Source: Streptomyces sp. ADI96-02 (lineage in GTDB: Bacteria > Actinomycetota > Actinomycetes > Streptomycetales > Streptomycetaceae). Taken from it: 64,000 bases of DNA. Position numbers and translations under genes: made by a program. The stretch lies in the NCBI RefSeq assembly GCF_003846185.1, contig NZ_ML123034.1, forward strand, positions 6,459,628 to 6,523,627, read 5' to 3'. Numbering within the stretch: position 1 is the first letter of the stretch; each line of letters begins with the position of its first letter. Positions 1-8,294 of this stretch are shown piece after piece. A model generated the notes under the pieces. It was not told where the DNA came from, made no database searches, and was given only the letters and a program-made list of their open reading frames with translations.

Positions 1-2
1 AA

Positions 3-866
3 AGCGCCTGGAAATGGTTCACGGACGACTTCCTCGGCTGGGAAGGAATGCCCTACCTCGACATGGCCCTGGCCGGCATCGGCCTCGCCGCCGCCACCAT
101 CGCCTCCGGCGGCACCATGACCGTCCCCGTCGCCATCGCCATCGGCGCCGCCGCCGCCACCGTCGGCTCCGCCGCCGACCAGATCGCGGCCCACGCCAAC
201 AACGGCCAGGGCTTCATGCCGGACGACGTCCGCACCGGTTTCGACGTCGTCGCCCTCGCCGGAGGCATCGCCGGCGGCGTGGTCGGCGCAGCGAAAGCAC
301 CCGCAGCCGCGAAGAAGATACAGGGGTCAGCGCAGAGCCTGTACGGCAAGGCGCAGGGAGCGTACAAGAACTGGAAGAATTCCGGTTCGGCGCAGCTCGT
401 GAAACCGTCCACCCCTGCTGCACCCTCGCGCGGCGGACTCTTCTCCACTTCGCCAAGGCCGCCCGCAGAGGTCCCGAGCAACAATCTGTTCTTCACCAAA
501 GAAGTAGGCTACGACGTGCCGTGGCACAACAGCCAGGTGGATCAGTACCGGAGCGCCAACGGAATCCCGGAAGCGTTCGGAGCCGACGGGCCGACTGTTT
601 ACCTGGGAACCGCTCCGCGACAAGGAAGCCGTAGCCCGGTGATGGTCACAGAGCAGTTCGCGCGTCAGCCCGATGGTAGCTGGGCGAAAGGCCCGGTGAA
701 CTATGCCGATCCCATGGCCAACCTTCCGGTTGAGAAAGTCCCGCAGACCGTACTCGTCCGGCACCCCAATGGGAACTACTATGCGACGGAGAGCTGGAAA
801 TCGCCGGAAACGGCGATCATGAATAAGGATCTCAACAGGATCATGTTTACGGTCCAGCGGACCTGA
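3..866 (+). CDS. C-terminal part of a large protein, possibly a polymorphic-toxin-like secreted protein (partial)
   Basis: The reading frame is open from the first bases of the window, so an ATG at 48 is probably internal and the true start lies off the left edge. The visible part begins with a Trp-rich stretch (AWKWFTDDFLGWEG). It continues into about 60 residues of Ala/Gly-rich hydrophobic sequence able to span or insert into a membrane, then an Ala/Lys segment, a Pro-rich linker, and a polar C-terminal domain of about 120 residues ending in NRIMFTVQRT. This order (hydrophobic region, linker, distinct C-terminal domain) is seen in polymorphic toxins and type VII secretion substrates. I recognise no catalytic motif, and no obvious immunity gene follows. 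The function is inferred from architecture only. Confidence 0.6.
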   Translation, partial: SAWKWFTDDFLGWEGMPYLDMALAGIGLAAATIASGGTMTVPVAIAIGAAAATVGSAADQIAAHANNGQGFMPDDVRTGFDVVALAGGIAGGVVGAAKAPAAAKKIQGSAQSLYGKAQGAYKNWKNSGSAQLVKPSTPAAPSRGGLFSTSPRPPAEVPSNNLFFTKEVGYDVPWHNSQVDQYRSANGIPEAFGADGPTVYLGTAPRQGSRSPVMVTEQFARQPDGSWAKGPVNYADPMANLPVEKVPQTVLVRHPNGNYYATESWKSPETAIMNKDLNRIMFTVQRT

Positions 867-970
867 GAGTCGACGGACCTGCTGCGCGTGTCGAACCGTC
901 CCGCGTGCGGCCAAGGACGTCCCGCCTGTGCGAGCATTCCCACGACCGCGCAGCGAGGGAGTGCACGTCG

Positions 971-2173
971 ATGAACCGTTCTGTTCCGCACGCGGAGGGA
1001 AGGAGGCGGCCGGGCTATCCGGCCGCCGCCGCCGTTTTCGCCATCGGGATGGCGGGCACCACGTTGCCCACCCCGTTGTACGGCCTGTACCGGGAGCAGC
1101 TCGGATTCTCCGAGCTGATGGTGACGGTGGTGTTCGCCGTCTACGCGCTCGGGGTCATCGCCACCCTGCTCCTCGCCGGGAACGTCTCCGACGATGTGGG
1201 CCGTCGGCCCGTTCTGCTGGCCGCGCTGGGATTCTCGGCCGCCAGCGCCTTCTGCTTCCTCTTCGAGGGCGGGCTCCCCGCCCTGTTCGCGGGCCGTCTG
1301 CTGTCCGGCTTCGCCGCCGGGCTGCTGAGCGGCGCCGCGACGGTCACGGTCATGGAGTTGGCCACACGCGGGCACGAGGCACGGGCGGGTCTGGCGGCGA
1401 CCGCCGCGAACATGGGCGGTCTGGGCTGCGGCCCGCTGCTCGCCGGTCTGCTCGCCCAGTACGCCCCCTGGCCCCTGAAGCTGACCTTCGTGGTGCACCT
1501 GTCGTTGATCGGCGTCGCCGCGGTGCTGACGTGGCTGCTGCCGGAGACCGTCGCCTCCCGCGCCCGCCGGCTGCGGCTGAAGCCACAGGGGCTGGACGTA
1601 CCGCCACAGGTGCGGGGCGTGTTCACCACCTCGGCGCTCGCCGCCTTCGCCGGGTTCGCCCTGCTGGGCCTGTTCACCGCGGTCGCGCCGACGTTCGTGG
1701 CCGAGACCCTGGACGTGCACAACCTGGCCCTGGCCGGAGCCGTCGTCTTCTCCGTGTTCCTCGCCTCCACGGTCGGTCAGGCGCTCATGGGGCGGGTCGG
1801 GGCGCGGCGGGCCCTGCCGGGCGGCTGCCTCGTCCTGGTCGCGGGTCTGGCGCTGGTGGCCGCCTCCCTCCTGGCCGAGTCGCTGCCCGTGCTGGTCGCG
1901 GGAGCGGTCTGCGGTGGTCTGGGGCAGGGGCTCGCGTTTCGCGCGGCGATGACGGCGATCAGCGCGGCGGCCCCGCCCGAGCACCGGGCAGGCACCGTCT
2001 CCGCCTTCTTCGTCGTCGCCTACCTGGGCATCTCCCTGCCCGTCGTGGGCGTCGGCGCTCTGACGCTCTGGCTCGGACTGAGGAACGCCGGCCTGGTCTT
2101 CGCCGTGTGCGTCCTGCTGCTGGCCCTGGGCGTCGGTCTGTACCTGGCCCGCCGGCCGTCCGTCGAGGACTGA
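971..2173 (+). CDS. MFS transporter, drug/metabolite exporter type
   Basis: A 400-residue integral membrane protein with about 12 hydrophobic segments. It carries an MFS motif-A loop near residues 70-82 (GNVSDDVGRRPVLL) and a second long loop in the middle that separates the two six-helix halves. It probably exports small hydrophobic compounds by proton antiport; the substrate cannot be told. I chose the ATG at 971, preceded by GAGGGA about 10 bases upstream. An in-frame start at 905 would add a polar leader unlike the family. The gene stands alone: the unrelated ORF end lies at 866 and a broken ABC gene converges on it from 2218. Confidence 0.85.
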   Translation: MNRSVPHAEGRRRPGYPAAAAVFAIGMAGTTLPTPLYGLYREQLGFSELMVTVVFAVYALGVIATLLLAGNVSDDVGRRPVLLAALGFSAASAFCFLFEGGLPALFAGRLLSGFAAGLLSGAATVTVMELATRGHEARAGLAATAANMGGLGCGPLLAGLLAQYAPWPLKLTFVVHLSLIGVAAVLTWLLPETVASRARRLRLKPQGLDVPPQVRGVFTTSALAAFAGFALLGLFTAVAPTFVAETLDVHNLALAGAVVFSVFLASTVGQALMGRVGARRALPGGCLVLVAGLALVAASLLAESLPVLVAGAVCGGLGQGLAFRAAMTAISAAAPPEHRAGTVSAFFVVAYLGISLPVVGVGALTLWLGLRNAGLVFAVCVLLLALGVGLYLARRPSVED

Positions 2174-2176
2174 GCC

Positions 2177-2216
2177 GCGGCGGGACGGGCGTCGGAGGCG
2201 ACCGCCGCCCCGCCGC
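2177..2216. terminator. Imperfect hairpin between MFS gene and ABC pseudogene
   Basis: Twelve-base arms (2177-2188 and 2205-2216) pair with one A-C mismatch around a 16-base loop, directly after the MFS stop codon. It is GC-rich with no T tract, as is common for Streptomyces terminators. The long loop makes it weak. Confidence 0.35.
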
Positions 2217-2217
2217 C

Positions 2218-2786
2218 CTACAGCCGTCCGGCTTCGACGACGCGGCGCAGGAACCGCCGGGTCCGTTCCTCCCGGGGTGCGCCGAAGACCTCGTCGGGAG
2301 TGCCGCGCTCCAGCACCACTCCCGCGTCCAGGAAGCACACCTGGTCCACCACCTCAGCCGGGGGCGTACCGCCAGCGCCCGGACGATCGCCGCCCGTTGC
2401 TGCTGCCCGCCGCTGAGCCGGTCGGGATACTCGTCGGCCTGCGCCGCGAGCCCCAGCCGTTCCAGCAGCTCGCGGGCGCGCTCCTCGGCCCGGACCCGCG
2501 ACAGGCCGTGGACGTGGCGCGGGGCCAGGGTGATGTTCTGCAGGACCGTCAGATGCGGGAAGAGGTCGTACGCCTGGAAGAGGACGCAGATCCGGCGACG
2601 CACCGCGTCCGCGTCGGCCCGCGGGTCCGTGATCTCCACACCGTCCAGCCAGACGGCCCCGTCGTCGACCTCTTCCAGGAGGTTCGCGCAGCGCAGCAGC
2701 GTCGACTTCCCGGACCCCGAGGCGCCGATGAGCGGGAACGGGCGTTGCGGCAGGGTGAACGCGGCGCCACCGGGGCACGGCTCGGA
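2218..2786 (-). pseudogene. Broken polar amino-acid ABC transporter ATPase (GlnQ/ArtP type)
   Basis: Two parts of one ATPase can be read in different frames. The upstream part has an intact Walker A (GASGSGKST), a Q-loop region (CVLFQAYDLFPHLTVLQN) and the signature SGGQQQRAAIVRALAVRP. The downstream part resumes in another frame with DQVCFLDAGVVLERGTPDEV and ends FLRRVVEAGRL. Near 2356-2361 the Walker B, D-loop and switch-His region, roughly 45-50 residues, are missing and the frame shifts. The 5' end is also lost: the frame runs back to the TAG that terminates the TMEM175-like gene, without a start or ribosome site. No permease or binding protein gene lies nearby. This is a decayed gene that cannot give a working ATPase. 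Confidence 0.85.
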
Positions 2787-3479
2787 CTACGGCGAGGGCT
2801 TCGGCCGCGCGGCGCGGCTCCGGCGTCCGAGTACGAATCTGATCGGGAAGAGAGCGAGCCACGACCAGAGGGCCGTCGGCGCCGAGGCGGTGTAGGCGAG
2901 GACGATGCTGACGCCGAACACGAGTGCCGTCGCGCTCAGGTCGGCGGTCACGGAGCGGACCACCCTCTCCGCGTCCGGGTCGGTCCGCCCGGCGCCGCGG
3001 GGGCCGGAGCGGCCGGCGTGCAGCCAGGCCAGCTCCAGCAGGTTGGTGATGGTGACGGCTCCCGCGTAGATGGTGACGGCCAGCGGCTGCGAGGCGTACT
3101 CGGACAGCAGTGAGGTGGGGAAGGGGAGCAGGGCGATGGCGCAGAGCCAGACGAGCTCCAGCAGGACCGAGAGCCTTCCGGTGCGGTGCACCAGAGGTGT
3201 GAGGCGGCGGTGGTCGCGCCAGAAGCCGGCGAGGATCATGAAGCTCAGCCCGTAGGCCCCCAGATCGGGCAGCACGCCGCGGACGGCGTCGTGAAAACCG
3301 GCGGAGTCCAGTCCCGGCTCCACGCGCACATCGAGGACCAGCAGCGTCATGGCGATCGCGAAGATGCCGTCGGACAGGGCGATCAGCCGGTCCGCGCTCT
3401 TGTCTGTCTGCGCGTTGTTCACCGGGTCAGCGTCCCCGGCGGTCCCGCCGGGCGGGCGTATTACGCCGACGGCGGGCAT
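2787..3479 (-). CDS. TMEM175/DUF1211-family potassium channel-like membrane protein
   Basis: A 230-residue protein with six likely membrane segments. The family hallmark at the start of TM1, normally R...FSDGxFAIAxTLL, reads RLIALSDGIFAIAMTLLVLDV at residues 31-51, so the Phe is Leu here. Further helices follow, including one with SFMILAGFWRDHRRL, which fits the family. Bacterial TMEM175 proteins are tetrameric K+-selective leak channels; whether the Leu form conducts the same way is unknown. The start at 3479 has GAGG four bases upstream. A GTG at 3422 has no ribosome site. The gene is divergent from csbD; its stop TAG touches the ABC pseudogene. Confidence 0.75.
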   Translation of the reverse strand: MPAVGVIRPPGGTAGDADPVNNAQTDKSADRLIALSDGIFAIAMTLLVLDVRVEPGLDSAGFHDAVRGVLPDLGAYGLSFMILAGFWRDHRRLTPLVHRTGRLSVLLELVWLCAIALLPFPTSLLSEYASQPLAVTIYAGAVTITNLLELAWLHAGRSGPRGAGRTDPDAERVVRSVTADLSATALVFGVSIVLAYTASAPTALWSWLALFPIRFVLGRRSRAARPKPSP

Positions 3480-3550
3480 GGCCTCGCGATGCGTTCCCCT
3501 GATGCGTTCCCGTAATTCCTTTCCGTGACTTCTCCGCGTGATTCCCGCGC

Positions 3551-3574
3551 GAGAGTTTCCCCGCGGCAACTCTC
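3551..3574. promoter_or_regulatory. Inverted repeat in the TMEM175/csbD divergent region
   Basis: GAGAGTT (3551-3557) and AACTCTC (3568-3574) are perfect 7-bp arms around a 10-base spacer, midway between two divergently read genes, where an operator would be expected. A GGTTT...GGGGAG pair at about 3577-3600 loosely resembles a stress-sigma promoter for csbD, but the match is poor. Confidence 0.3.
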
Positions 3575-3647
3575 CTGGTTTAGCCGCCGGAACCGGGGAG
3601 AGACGGAGGGCGGCAAGGTTTTCCAGTACGACGGGATGTGAGCGGTT

Positions 3648-3824
3648 GTGGCTGCGGACGAGAAGGCACAGGCCAAGGGCGAGCAGGCCAAGGGCAAGGT
3701 CAAGAAGACGGTCGGGGGCGCCGTGGGCAACGAGTCCCTGCGGGCCGAAGGGCGCGCGGAGGAGTCCAAGGGCGACCTGCGCGACGCCAAGGAGAAGGCC
3801 AAGGACGCCTTCAAGGACAAGTAG
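3648..3824 (+). CDS. CsbD-like general stress protein
   Basis: A 58-residue, highly charged protein starting at GTG 3648 (VAADEKAQAKGEQAKGKVKK). It is built almost wholly from Lys, Ala, Glu, Gly and Asp and ends AKEKAKDAFKDK. The phrase GEQAKGKVKKTVGGAVGNESLRAEG matches the CsbD pattern, in which K-G-K-x-K-E-x-x-G is followed by N/D-x-x-L-x-A-E-G. CsbD proteins are small soluble proteins induced by general stress sigma factors; their molecular role is not known. Length is normal for the family. The ribosome site is weak (GGGATG). A strong hairpin follows 16 bases after the stop. Confidence 0.8.
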   Translation: MAADEKAQAKGEQAKGKVKKTVGGAVGNESLRAEGRAEESKGDLRDAKEKAKDAFKDK

Positions 3825-3840
3825 CGGCGCCTGCCCCGCC

Positions 3841-3875
3841 CGTCCCGGCACCCGCTTCCCCGGGGTGCCGGGACG
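3841..3875 (+). terminator. csbD terminator hairpin
   Basis: CGTCCCGGCACCC (3841-3853) pairs perfectly with GGGTGCCGGGACG (3863-3875), giving 13 bp around a 9-base loop. It begins 16 bases after the csbD stop. There is no T run, as is usual in Streptomyces. Confidence 0.65.
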
Positions 3876-3940
3876 CGGTGTGTCCGCGCACCCGGCGCCG
3901 GGTAGGCAATCGGGTCGACGGTACCGGCCGGGTCCGTCCG

Positions 3941-3965
3941 GGCGTCCGGACCCCGTCCGGACGCC
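3941..3965. repeat. Short perfect hairpin upstream of the DeoR-type gene
   Basis: GGCGTCCGGAC (3941-3951) and GTCCGGACGCC (3955-3965) pair perfectly across a 3-base loop. It could be a second terminator or a binding site. It lies about 230 bases before the regulator start. Confidence 0.35.
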
Positions 3966-4193
3966 GTTCGGGCCCCGCATCGGCCGAAACGGGCGGCCGA
4001 GGCGCCCGTTGTGCGCGCCGCCACCGGTCTGACCAGCGGTGCCCCCCTGGGGGAAACGGGCGTGAACGGGCACAGGGGATACGGCGAAGAAGCTGGTCGA
4101 GCCACTCGCCGTGCTTGTAGAAACGACACAGGGGACCGAACGGACGGGCTCCGGCCCGAACAGGGCCGCCGCGAGGATCAGGGAAGTGCGACC

Positions 4194-4955
4194 GTGGACA
4201 CCGAGGAACGCCGCCGGGGAATTCTCGACACCGCCCGAAGGGAAGGGTCGGTCGAGGTGAACGCGCTCGCGGAGTTGTTCCAGGTGGCCAAGGAGACAGT
4301 CCGCCGCGATCTGCACCTCCTGGAGGAGCACGGCCTCGTCCGCCGGACCCACGGGGGCGCCTACCCCGTCGAGTCGGCCGGCTTCGAGACCACGCTCGCC
4401 GTCCGCACCACCCGCAACGTCCCGCAGAAGTCGCGGATCGCGGTCGCCGCCGCCGACCTGCTCCAGGACGCCGAAACCGTCTTCATCGACGAGGGGTTCA
4501 CCCCGCAGCTCGTCGCCGAGGCGCTTCCGCGCGACCGGCCGCTCACCGTCGTCACCGCCTCCCTCGCCGTCGCCACCGTCCTCGGCGACGCCGACAAGAT
4601 CGCGGTGCTCCTGCTGGGCGGCCGGGTGCGGGGCGGCACGATGGCCACCGTCGACCACTGGGCGACCAGGATGCTCGCCGACTTCGTCATCGACCTGGCG
4701 TTCGTCGGAGCCAACGGCATCTCCCGCCAGTACGGCCTGACCACCCCGGACCCGGCCGTCAGCGAGGTCAAGGCGCAGGCCATGCGCAGCTCCCGGCGCC
4801 GCGTCTTCGCCGGCATCCACGCCAAGTTCGGCGCGGTGAGCTTCTGCCGGTTCGCCGGCGTCGAGGACTTCGAGGCCATCGTCACCGACGTCGGGCTCCC
4901 CTCCGCCGAGGCCCAGCGCTACTCCCTCCTCGGCCCGCAGGTCATCCGGGTCTGA
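4194..4955 (+). CDS. DeoR/GlpR-family sugar-responsive regulator
   Basis: A 253-residue regulator of usual DeoR length. Residues about 4-57 form the DeoR winged helix (ERRRGILDTARREGSVEVNA, then VAKETVRRDLHLLEEHGLVRR with THGGA after it). The rest is the sugar-phosphate sensor fold related to ribose-5-phosphate isomerase, with FIDEGFT, LLGGRVRGG and the AFVGANGI region. GTG 4194 is chosen because AGGGAAG lies 7 bases upstream and the helix-turn-helix begins at once. The family usually represses carbohydrate operons and is released by a sugar phosphate. It lies 113 bases before the polyol ABC operon on the same strand and probably controls it. Confidence 0.88.
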   Translation: MDTEERRRGILDTARREGSVEVNALAELFQVAKETVRRDLHLLEEHGLVRRTHGGAYPVESAGFETTLAVRTTRNVPQKSRIAVAAADLLQDAETVFIDEGFTPQLVAEALPRDRPLTVVTASLAVATVLGDADKIAVLLLGGRVRGGTMATVDHWATRMLADFVIDLAFVGANGISRQYGLTTPDPAVSEVKAQAMRSSRRRVFAGIHAKFGAVSFCRFAGVEDFEAIVTDVGLPSAEAQRYSLLGPQVIRV

Positions 4956-5068
4956 TCCCGCCCGGCCGCACGGCCCTCCCGCGACCCGCCCGGCCCCGCC
5001 CCCGGGCCCGGTTCGCCCTGCCCCCGCACGCCCGATCACCGAGCCGCTACGACTGATCAGGAGTACCC

Positions 5069-6433
5069 ATGCGCCACCACCGACGACGGCACGGACCACG
5101 CCGCCTCCTCCGCCTGTGCGCCGGAACAGCCGTCCTCGCCCTGCTCGCCGGATGCGCGGGGGCGGGCGGGACCTCCTTCGGAGGCGGCGACGCGCTCAAC
5201 GTCCTGATGGTGAACAACCCGCAGATGGTCGAACTGCAGAAGCTCACCGCGAAGCACTTCACGAAGGAGACCGGCATCACGGTCCGCTTCACGGTGCTGC
5301 CCGAGAACGACGTCCGCGACAAGATCAGCCAGGACTTCTCCAACCAGGCCGGTCAGTACGACATCGCCACCATCAGCAACTTCGAGCTGCCGTTCTTCGC
5401 CAAGAACGGCTGGCTGCACGCGCTGGACGCCTACGCCGACGCCGACACCGCCTTCGACCAGCAGGACATCCTCCCCCCGCTGCGCGAATCGCTCACCGCC
5501 GAGGACGGCAAGCTCTACGCCCAGCCGTTCTACGGCGAGTCGTCCTTCCTCATGTACCGCAAGGACGTCTTCGAGGCGGAAGGGCTCACCATGCCGGCGA
5601 AGCCCACCTGGACGCAGGTGGCCGGACTCGCCGCCCGCGCCGACGGATCGCAGCGCGGAATGAAGGGCATCTGCCTGCGCGGGCTCCCCGGCTGGGGCGA
5701 GGTCATCGCACCGCTGACGACCGTCGTCAACACCATGGGCGGCACCTGGTTCACCGAGGACTGGAAACCGCGGCTCACCTCGCCCGAGTTCCGCAGGGCC
5801 ACGGAGTTCTACGTCGACCTGGTGCGCGAGCACGGCGAACTCGGCGCACCCCAGTCCGGCTACGCCGAATGCCTGAACAACATGACCCAGGGCAAGACGG
5901 CCATGTGGTACGACGCCACCGCCGGCGCCGGCTCGCTGGAGGCCGAGGGCTCCCCGGTGAAGGGGAAGATCGGCTACGTTCCGGCCCCCGTCGAGCGCAC
6001 CGACAGCTCGGGATGGCTCTACACATGGGCCTGGGGCATGCAGAAGGCGTCCAGGAAGCCCGACGACGCCTGGAAGTTCATCTCCTGGGCGTCGAGCAAG
6101 GAGTACGAGGAGCTCGTCGGTTCCACGAGCGGCTGGGCCAACGTACCCGCCGGCAAACGCGCTTCGACCTACGCCAACCCCGCCTACCGCAAGGAGGCGG
6201 GCGCGTTCGCCGACGTCACCGAGCGGGCCATCTCCGAGGCCGATCCGAAGAACCCGGGCACCCAGCCCCGTCCCACGGCGGGCATCCAGTTCGTCGGCGT
6301 ACCGGAGTTCACCGACCTCGGTACCAAAGTGGCACAGGAGATCAGCGCCGCCATCGCGGGCCGCCAGTCGGTGGACGCCGCGCTCTCCGCTTCCCAGAAG
6401 CTGGCCGAGAAGGTCGCCGAGGAGTACCGATGA
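5069..6433 (+). CDS. Polyol/sugar ABC transporter substrate-binding lipoprotein (CUT1 family)
   Basis: A 454-residue extracytoplasmic binding protein. Arg-rich residues 1-12 and a hydrophobic core lead to the lipobox LLAGC with Cys29 as the lipidation site. The body has the family-1 solute-binding pattern, with KLTAKHFTKETGITV near residues 55-70, a QYDIATISNFE segment, and the hinge phrase FYGESSFLMYRKDVFEAEGL. It resembles the sorbitol/mannitol binding proteins (SmoE type). AGGAG sits just before ATG 5069. The stop overlaps the first permease start (ATGA), so the genes are translationally coupled. With the downstream dehydrogenase this points to a sugar alcohol ligand, but the exact ligand is inferred. 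Confidence 0.88.
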   Translation: MRHHRRRHGPRRLLRLCAGTAVLALLAGCAGAGGTSFGGGDALNVLMVNNPQMVELQKLTAKHFTKETGITVRFTVLPENDVRDKISQDFSNQAGQYDIATISNFELPFFAKNGWLHALDAYADADTAFDQQDILPPLRESLTAEDGKLYAQPFYGESSFLMYRKDVFEAEGLTMPAKPTWTQVAGLAARADGSQRGMKGICLRGLPGWGEVIAPLTTVVNTMGGTWFTEDWKPRLTSPEFRRATEFYVDLVREHGELGAPQSGYAECLNNMTQGKTAMWYDATAGAGSLEAEGSPVKGKIGYVPAPVERTDSSGWLYTWAWGMQKASRKPDDAWKFISWASSKEYEELVGSTSGWANVPAGKRASTYANPAYRKEAGAFADVTERAISEADPKNPGTQPRPTAGIQFVGVPEFTDLGTKVAQEISAAIAGRQSVDAALSASQKLAEKVAEEYR

Positions 6434-7395
6434 CCGCCACCGCCACCCGGCCGCCGGCCGCCGCGCAGGCGGCCCCGCGGAAGAACCCTGCCCGGGGCGG
6501 GAGAGCACGCGCGTGGGCGACCCGCGCGCCGCTCCTTCCCGCACTCGTCTTCCTCATCGCCGTCACCCAACTGCCCTTCGTGGCAACGCTGGTGATATCC
6601 CTCTTCGACTGGAACTCGCTGAAGCCGGACAAGCGCCGCTTCACCGGCCTGTCCAACTACGCCTCCGTCTTCACCGACCCGGCGCTGCGCGAGTCCGTCG
6701 TGACCACCGTGGTGCTCACCGCCTCCGTGGTGATCGCCAGCGTCCTGCTGGGCCTCGCCTTCGCCCTGCTGCTCGACCGCGCCTTCTTCGGCCGCGGCCT
6801 GGTGCGGACCCTGCTCATCACCCCCTTCCTGATCGTGCCGGTCTCCGCCGCGCTGCTGTGGAAGCACGCGCTCTACAACCCCGAGTACGGGCTGTTCAAC
6901 GGGGCGCTGACCTGGATCGGCAACCTGTTCGGCATCGAGGACATGGTCCAGCCCGACTGGACCTCCACGATGCCGCTGATGGCCGTCGAGGCGGCACTCG
7001 TATGGCAGTGGACGCCGTTCATGATGCTGATCCTGCTGGCCGGACTGCAGAGCCGGCCGGCGGAGATCCTGGAGGCCGCACGCCTGGACGGCGCGGGCCC
7101 CTGGCAGATCTTCCGCCACCTGACCCTGCCCCACCTGCGCCGCTACCTGGAACTCGGCGTGCTGCTCGGATCGGTCTACATCGTGCAGAACTTCGACGCG
7201 GTGTTCACCATCACCTCCGGCGGTCTCGGCACCGCCAACCTTCCGTACACCGTCTACGAGACCTTCTACGGGGCCCACGAGTACGGGCTGGCGTCCGCCG
7301 CCGGTGTGGTCGTGGTGATCGGCACCATGATCATCGCCACCTTCGCCCTCCGTGTGGTCTCCTCCCTCTTCCGCGAGGAGGCGAGCCGCGCATGA
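6430..7395 (+). CDS. Polyol/sugar ABC transporter permease 1 (MalF-like)
   Basis: A 321-residue inner membrane permease with six predicted helices after a cytoplasmic Ala/Arg-rich tail. The ATPase-docking EAA loop is visible as EILEAARLDGAGPWQIFRHL. It would pair with the next gene to form the membrane channel of a CUT1 importer. The ATG overlaps the binding protein stop by four bases, and its own stop overlaps permease 2 in the same way. No ATPase gene lies in the operon. Streptomyces CUT1 systems commonly share one MsiK ATPase encoded elsewhere, which is the likely partner. Confidence 0.88.
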   Translation: MTATATRPPAAAQAAPRKNPARGGRARAWATRAPLLPALVFLIAVTQLPFVATLVISLFDWNSLKPDKRRFTGLSNYASVFTDPALRESVVTTVVLTASVVIASVLLGLAFALLLDRAFFGRGLVRTLLITPFLIVPVSAALLWKHALYNPEYGLFNGALTWIGNLFGIEDMVQPDWTSTMPLMAVEAALVWQWTPFMMLILLAGLQSRPAEILEAARLDGAGPWQIFRHLTLPHLRRYLELGVLLGSVYIVQNFDAVFTITSGGLGTANLPYTVYETFYGAHEYGLASAAGVVVVIGTMIIATFALRVVSSLFREEASRA

Positions 7396-8294
7396 GCGCC
7401 TCGACCGCACCGACCGCACCCGCTCCCGCCGCCCGTGGCCGCACCGCGCCCGGCTCGCCGCCGCCGCGCCGGGCCCGTCGGCGCGCCACCCTGGCGGCCG
7501 TCGCCGCCTGGACGGTGGGCGTCGTCTTCTGCCTGCCCGCCCTGTGGATGGTGCTGACGTCCTTCCACGCCGAGGCCGACGCGGCGACCAACCCGCCCTC
7601 GCTCGCCGCCTCGCTGACCCTGGACGGCTACCGGACGTTCTTCGGCGACGGAGGCGGCGCCACGCCCTGGCCGCCCCTGGTCAACTCGCTGTCCGCGTCC
7701 GTGTTCTCCACCGTCCTGGTCCTCCTCCTCGCACTGCCGGCCGCCTACGCGCTCTCCATCCGGCCGGTGCGCAAGTGGACGGACGTGATGTTCTTCTTCC
7801 TCTCCACCAAGATGCTGCCGGTCGTCGCCGGCCTGCTGCCCGTGTACCTCTTCGCGAAGAACGCCGGCCTGCTGGACAACATCTGGCTGCTCGTCCTGCT
7901 GTACACCTCGATGAACCTGCCGATCGCGGTGTGGATGATGCAGTCCTTCCTCGCGGACGTGCCGGTCTCCATCATCGAGGCGGCGCAGGTCGACGGCGCG
8001 CGGCTGCCCACGGTGCTGCGCCGGGTCGTCGCCCCGGTCGCCGGGCCCGGCATCGCCGCCACCGCCCTGATCTGCTTCATCTTCAGCTGGAACGAGCTGT
8101 TGTTCGCCCGGGTGCTGACCGGCGTCGTCGCCGGGACCGCACCCGTCCACCTGACCACGTTCGTCACGAGCCAGGGCCTCTTCCTCGCCCAGCTGTGCGC
8201 GGCGTCGGTCGTCGTGTCCCTGCCGGTGCTCGTCGCCGGCTACGCCGCCCAGGACAAACTCGTCCAGGGCCTTTCCCTGGGAGCAGTCAAATGA
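7392..8294 (+). CDS. Polyol/sugar ABC transporter permease 2 (MalG-like)
   Basis: A 300-residue permease with six helices. The EAA loop reads SIIEAAQVDGARLPTVLRRV, followed by VAPVAGPGI, as in MalG-type subunits. It starts with ATGA overlapping permease 1 and ends with TGA inside the ATG of the dehydrogenase, so four genes are joined without gaps. It forms the second half of the translocation path for the same sugar alcohol or sugar. Confidence 0.88.
   Translation: MSASTAPTAPAPAARGRTAPGSPPPRRARRRATLAAVAAWTVGVVFCLPALWMVLTSFHAEADAATNPPSLAASLTLDGYRTFFGDGGGATPWPPLVNSLSASVFSTVLVLLLALPAAYALSIRPVRKWTDVMFFFLSTKMLPVVAGLLPVYLFAKNAGLLDNIWLLVLLYTSMNLPIAVWMMQSFLADVPVSIIEAAQVDGARLPTVLRRVVAPVAGPGIAATALICFIFSWNELLFARVLTGVVAGTAPVHLTTFVTSQGLFLAQLCAASVVVSLPVLVAGYAAQDKLVQGLSLGAVK

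Larger units (their letters stand above)
3825..4193. other. Non-coding gap between csbD and the DeoR-type regulator
   Basis: 369 bases without a convincing gene. It holds the csbD terminator (3841-3875), a second short hairpin (3941-3965) and the upstream region of the regulator. Frames that cross it lack the third-position G/C bias of the neighbours. Confidence 0.6.

Noticed and set aside
779..2338. A 519-codon minus-strand frame opposite the MFS gene
   Set aside because: Gln/Gly/Arg-rich with no motif; the MFS frame on the plus strand is convincing.
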